Origin: Lachnospiraceae bacterium
GTDB lineage: Bacteria > Bacillota_A > Clostridia > Lachnospirales > Lachnospiraceae
Direction of reading: 5' to 3'
DNA length: 5,854 nucleotides
NCBI GenBank assembly: GCA_017613595.1
Contig: JAGADM010000173.1
Coordinates: forward strand, 1 to 5,854
Below the pieces are notes generated by a model. That model was not told the origin of the DNA. It saw only the letters and a list, made by a program, of their open reading frames with translations, and made no database searches. The number at the start of each line of letters is the position of its first letter. Positions within the stretch are counted from its first letter, which is position 1. The translations under genes and the position numbers were made by a program. Positions 5,400 to 5,854 of the stretch are shown here, piece after piece.

Positions 5400-5854
5400 A
5401 TTCTAATATCCGCTCCGCCGCCTGCGCAATGGTAAGACCGGTCGTATCGATCACATTGTCCGCCGCGGAGAAGAAAGGCAGGGATTTGAGACTCACTTTA
5501 AGCCAGTCGTCCGTTCTCCACTCGCATTTCGTGTCATTCATCCAGCGGTTCCAAAGCGTTTTCTCATCGCAGGTGAGCGTAACACTGCGCATTTCAAGCT
5601 GCATCTTTGCGATGCCTCTTTCAATGCTCTCGATGACCCACGGCTCGTCCATCAGCCATACGAGCACAACCATTCTGCATACGGAGCAAGTCCTGTAATT
5701 ATCTATCATGTGGAGGATATTGTCAACCGCCATCTTTTTGGTCTCATGATTACCCACGAACGGATGAATGTCGAGGCACCAGTCACCGTCAATAAACGCG
5801 GTCCCCGGATTGCCGTCCGCAATATACTTCCCGACCGCGGTTTTTCCGACTCCC
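5398..5854 (-). CDS. P-loop nucleotide-binding kinase-like protein (5' end outside window)
   Basis: The minus-strand frame is open from the right edge to the TAG at 5400-5398, about 151 residues. It begins inside a Walker A motif, GVGKTAVGKYIAD, so only about 10 N-terminal residues are missing. AFIDGDWCLDIHPFVGNHETKKMAVDNI follows, with an acidic DGD motif like that of shikimate, gluconate or chloramphenicol-phosphotransferase-type kinases. MVVLVWLMDEPWVIESI is a buried strand and helix, RSVTLTCDEKTLWNRW resembles the 'LTCxxExLxxR' segment of AAA-type kinases, and ADNVIDTTGLTIAQAAERIL is the typical C-terminal end. The V33 GTG codon at 5757-5755 is internal, not the start, because the Walker A lies upstream of it. 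Two adjacent genes thus encode P-loop kinases of different subfamilies. The substrate is unknown. Confidence 0.88.
   Translation of the reverse strand, partial: GVGKTAVGKYIADGNPGTAFIDGDWCLDIHPFVGNHETKKMAVDNILHMIDNYRTCSVCRMVVLVWLMDEPWVIESIERGIAKMQLEMRSVTLTCDEKTLWNRWMNDTKCEWRTDDWLKVSLKSLPFFSAADNVIDTTGLTIAQAAERILE

Noticed and set aside
4947..5435. 162-codon plus-strand open frame opposite the FlaR-like kinase
   Set aside because: It is a shadow of a gene with a clear Walker A motif and ribosome site, and it runs across a gene junction.
5755..5757. GTG as the start of the rightmost minus-strand gene
   Set aside because: The same frame continues to the right edge and encodes a Walker A motif, which must belong to the protein.

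Overview
This window is a gene-dense bacterial chromosome fragment of roughly balanced G+C. It suggests an anaerobic Firmicute of the class Clostridia (Lachnospiraceae/Oscillospiraceae-like). That placement rests on strong AGGAGG/GGGGA-type ribosome binding sites, tight operon packing and the protein families present (an 'ABC-class' ATPase, a DUF4298 domain, and a methyltransferase and P-loop kinases of types I associate with Clostridia). It is an inference from family recall, not a database match.

Layout: bases 1-577 hold the 3' part of a plus-strand gene for a predicted ATPase of the ABC class (PF09818-like). Everything from 581 to the right edge is on the minus strand and reads as one co-directional cluster. 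In transcription order (right to left) it contains: (i) a P-loop nucleotide-binding kinase-like protein, cut by the right edge (5398-5854); (ii) a second, unrelated small P-loop kinase of the adenylate kinase/'FlaR topology modulation' type (4878-5387); (iii) a class I SAM-dependent methyltransferase (4062-4853); (iv) an aminoglycoside/choline-kinase-fold phosphotransferase (3082-4065), overlapping the methyltransferase by an ATGA; (v) a D-2-hydroxyacid dehydrogenase carrying a C-terminal DUF4298 domain (1849-3063); (vi) after an 89-nt gap, a GNAT acetyltransferase fused to a histidine-phosphatase domain (581-1759). The plus-strand and minus-strand units converge with stop codons only 3 nt apart.

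The five upstream genes of the cluster are separated by -4 to 24 nt, each with its own good Shine-Dalgarno, so they are very probably co-transcribed from a promoter beyond the right edge. The chemistry encoded is small-molecule group transfer (three phosphotransferase-type folds, one methyl transfer, one acetyl transfer, one phosphatase, one NAD(P) oxidoreductase). No polymerase, transporter, regulator, transposase or nuclease is visible. This could be a tailoring or detoxification cluster acting on one metabolite, or simply a loose clostridial collection of housekeeping-type modification enzymes; the sequence alone does not decide. The most distinctive points are two domain fusions (GNAT-histidine phosphatase, dehydrogenase-DUF4298) and changed active-site residues (RHG to QHT in the phosphatase; the His of the HxDxxxxN loop to Asp in the kinase). 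I saw no RNA genes, CRISPR arrays, insertion sequences or attachment sites.
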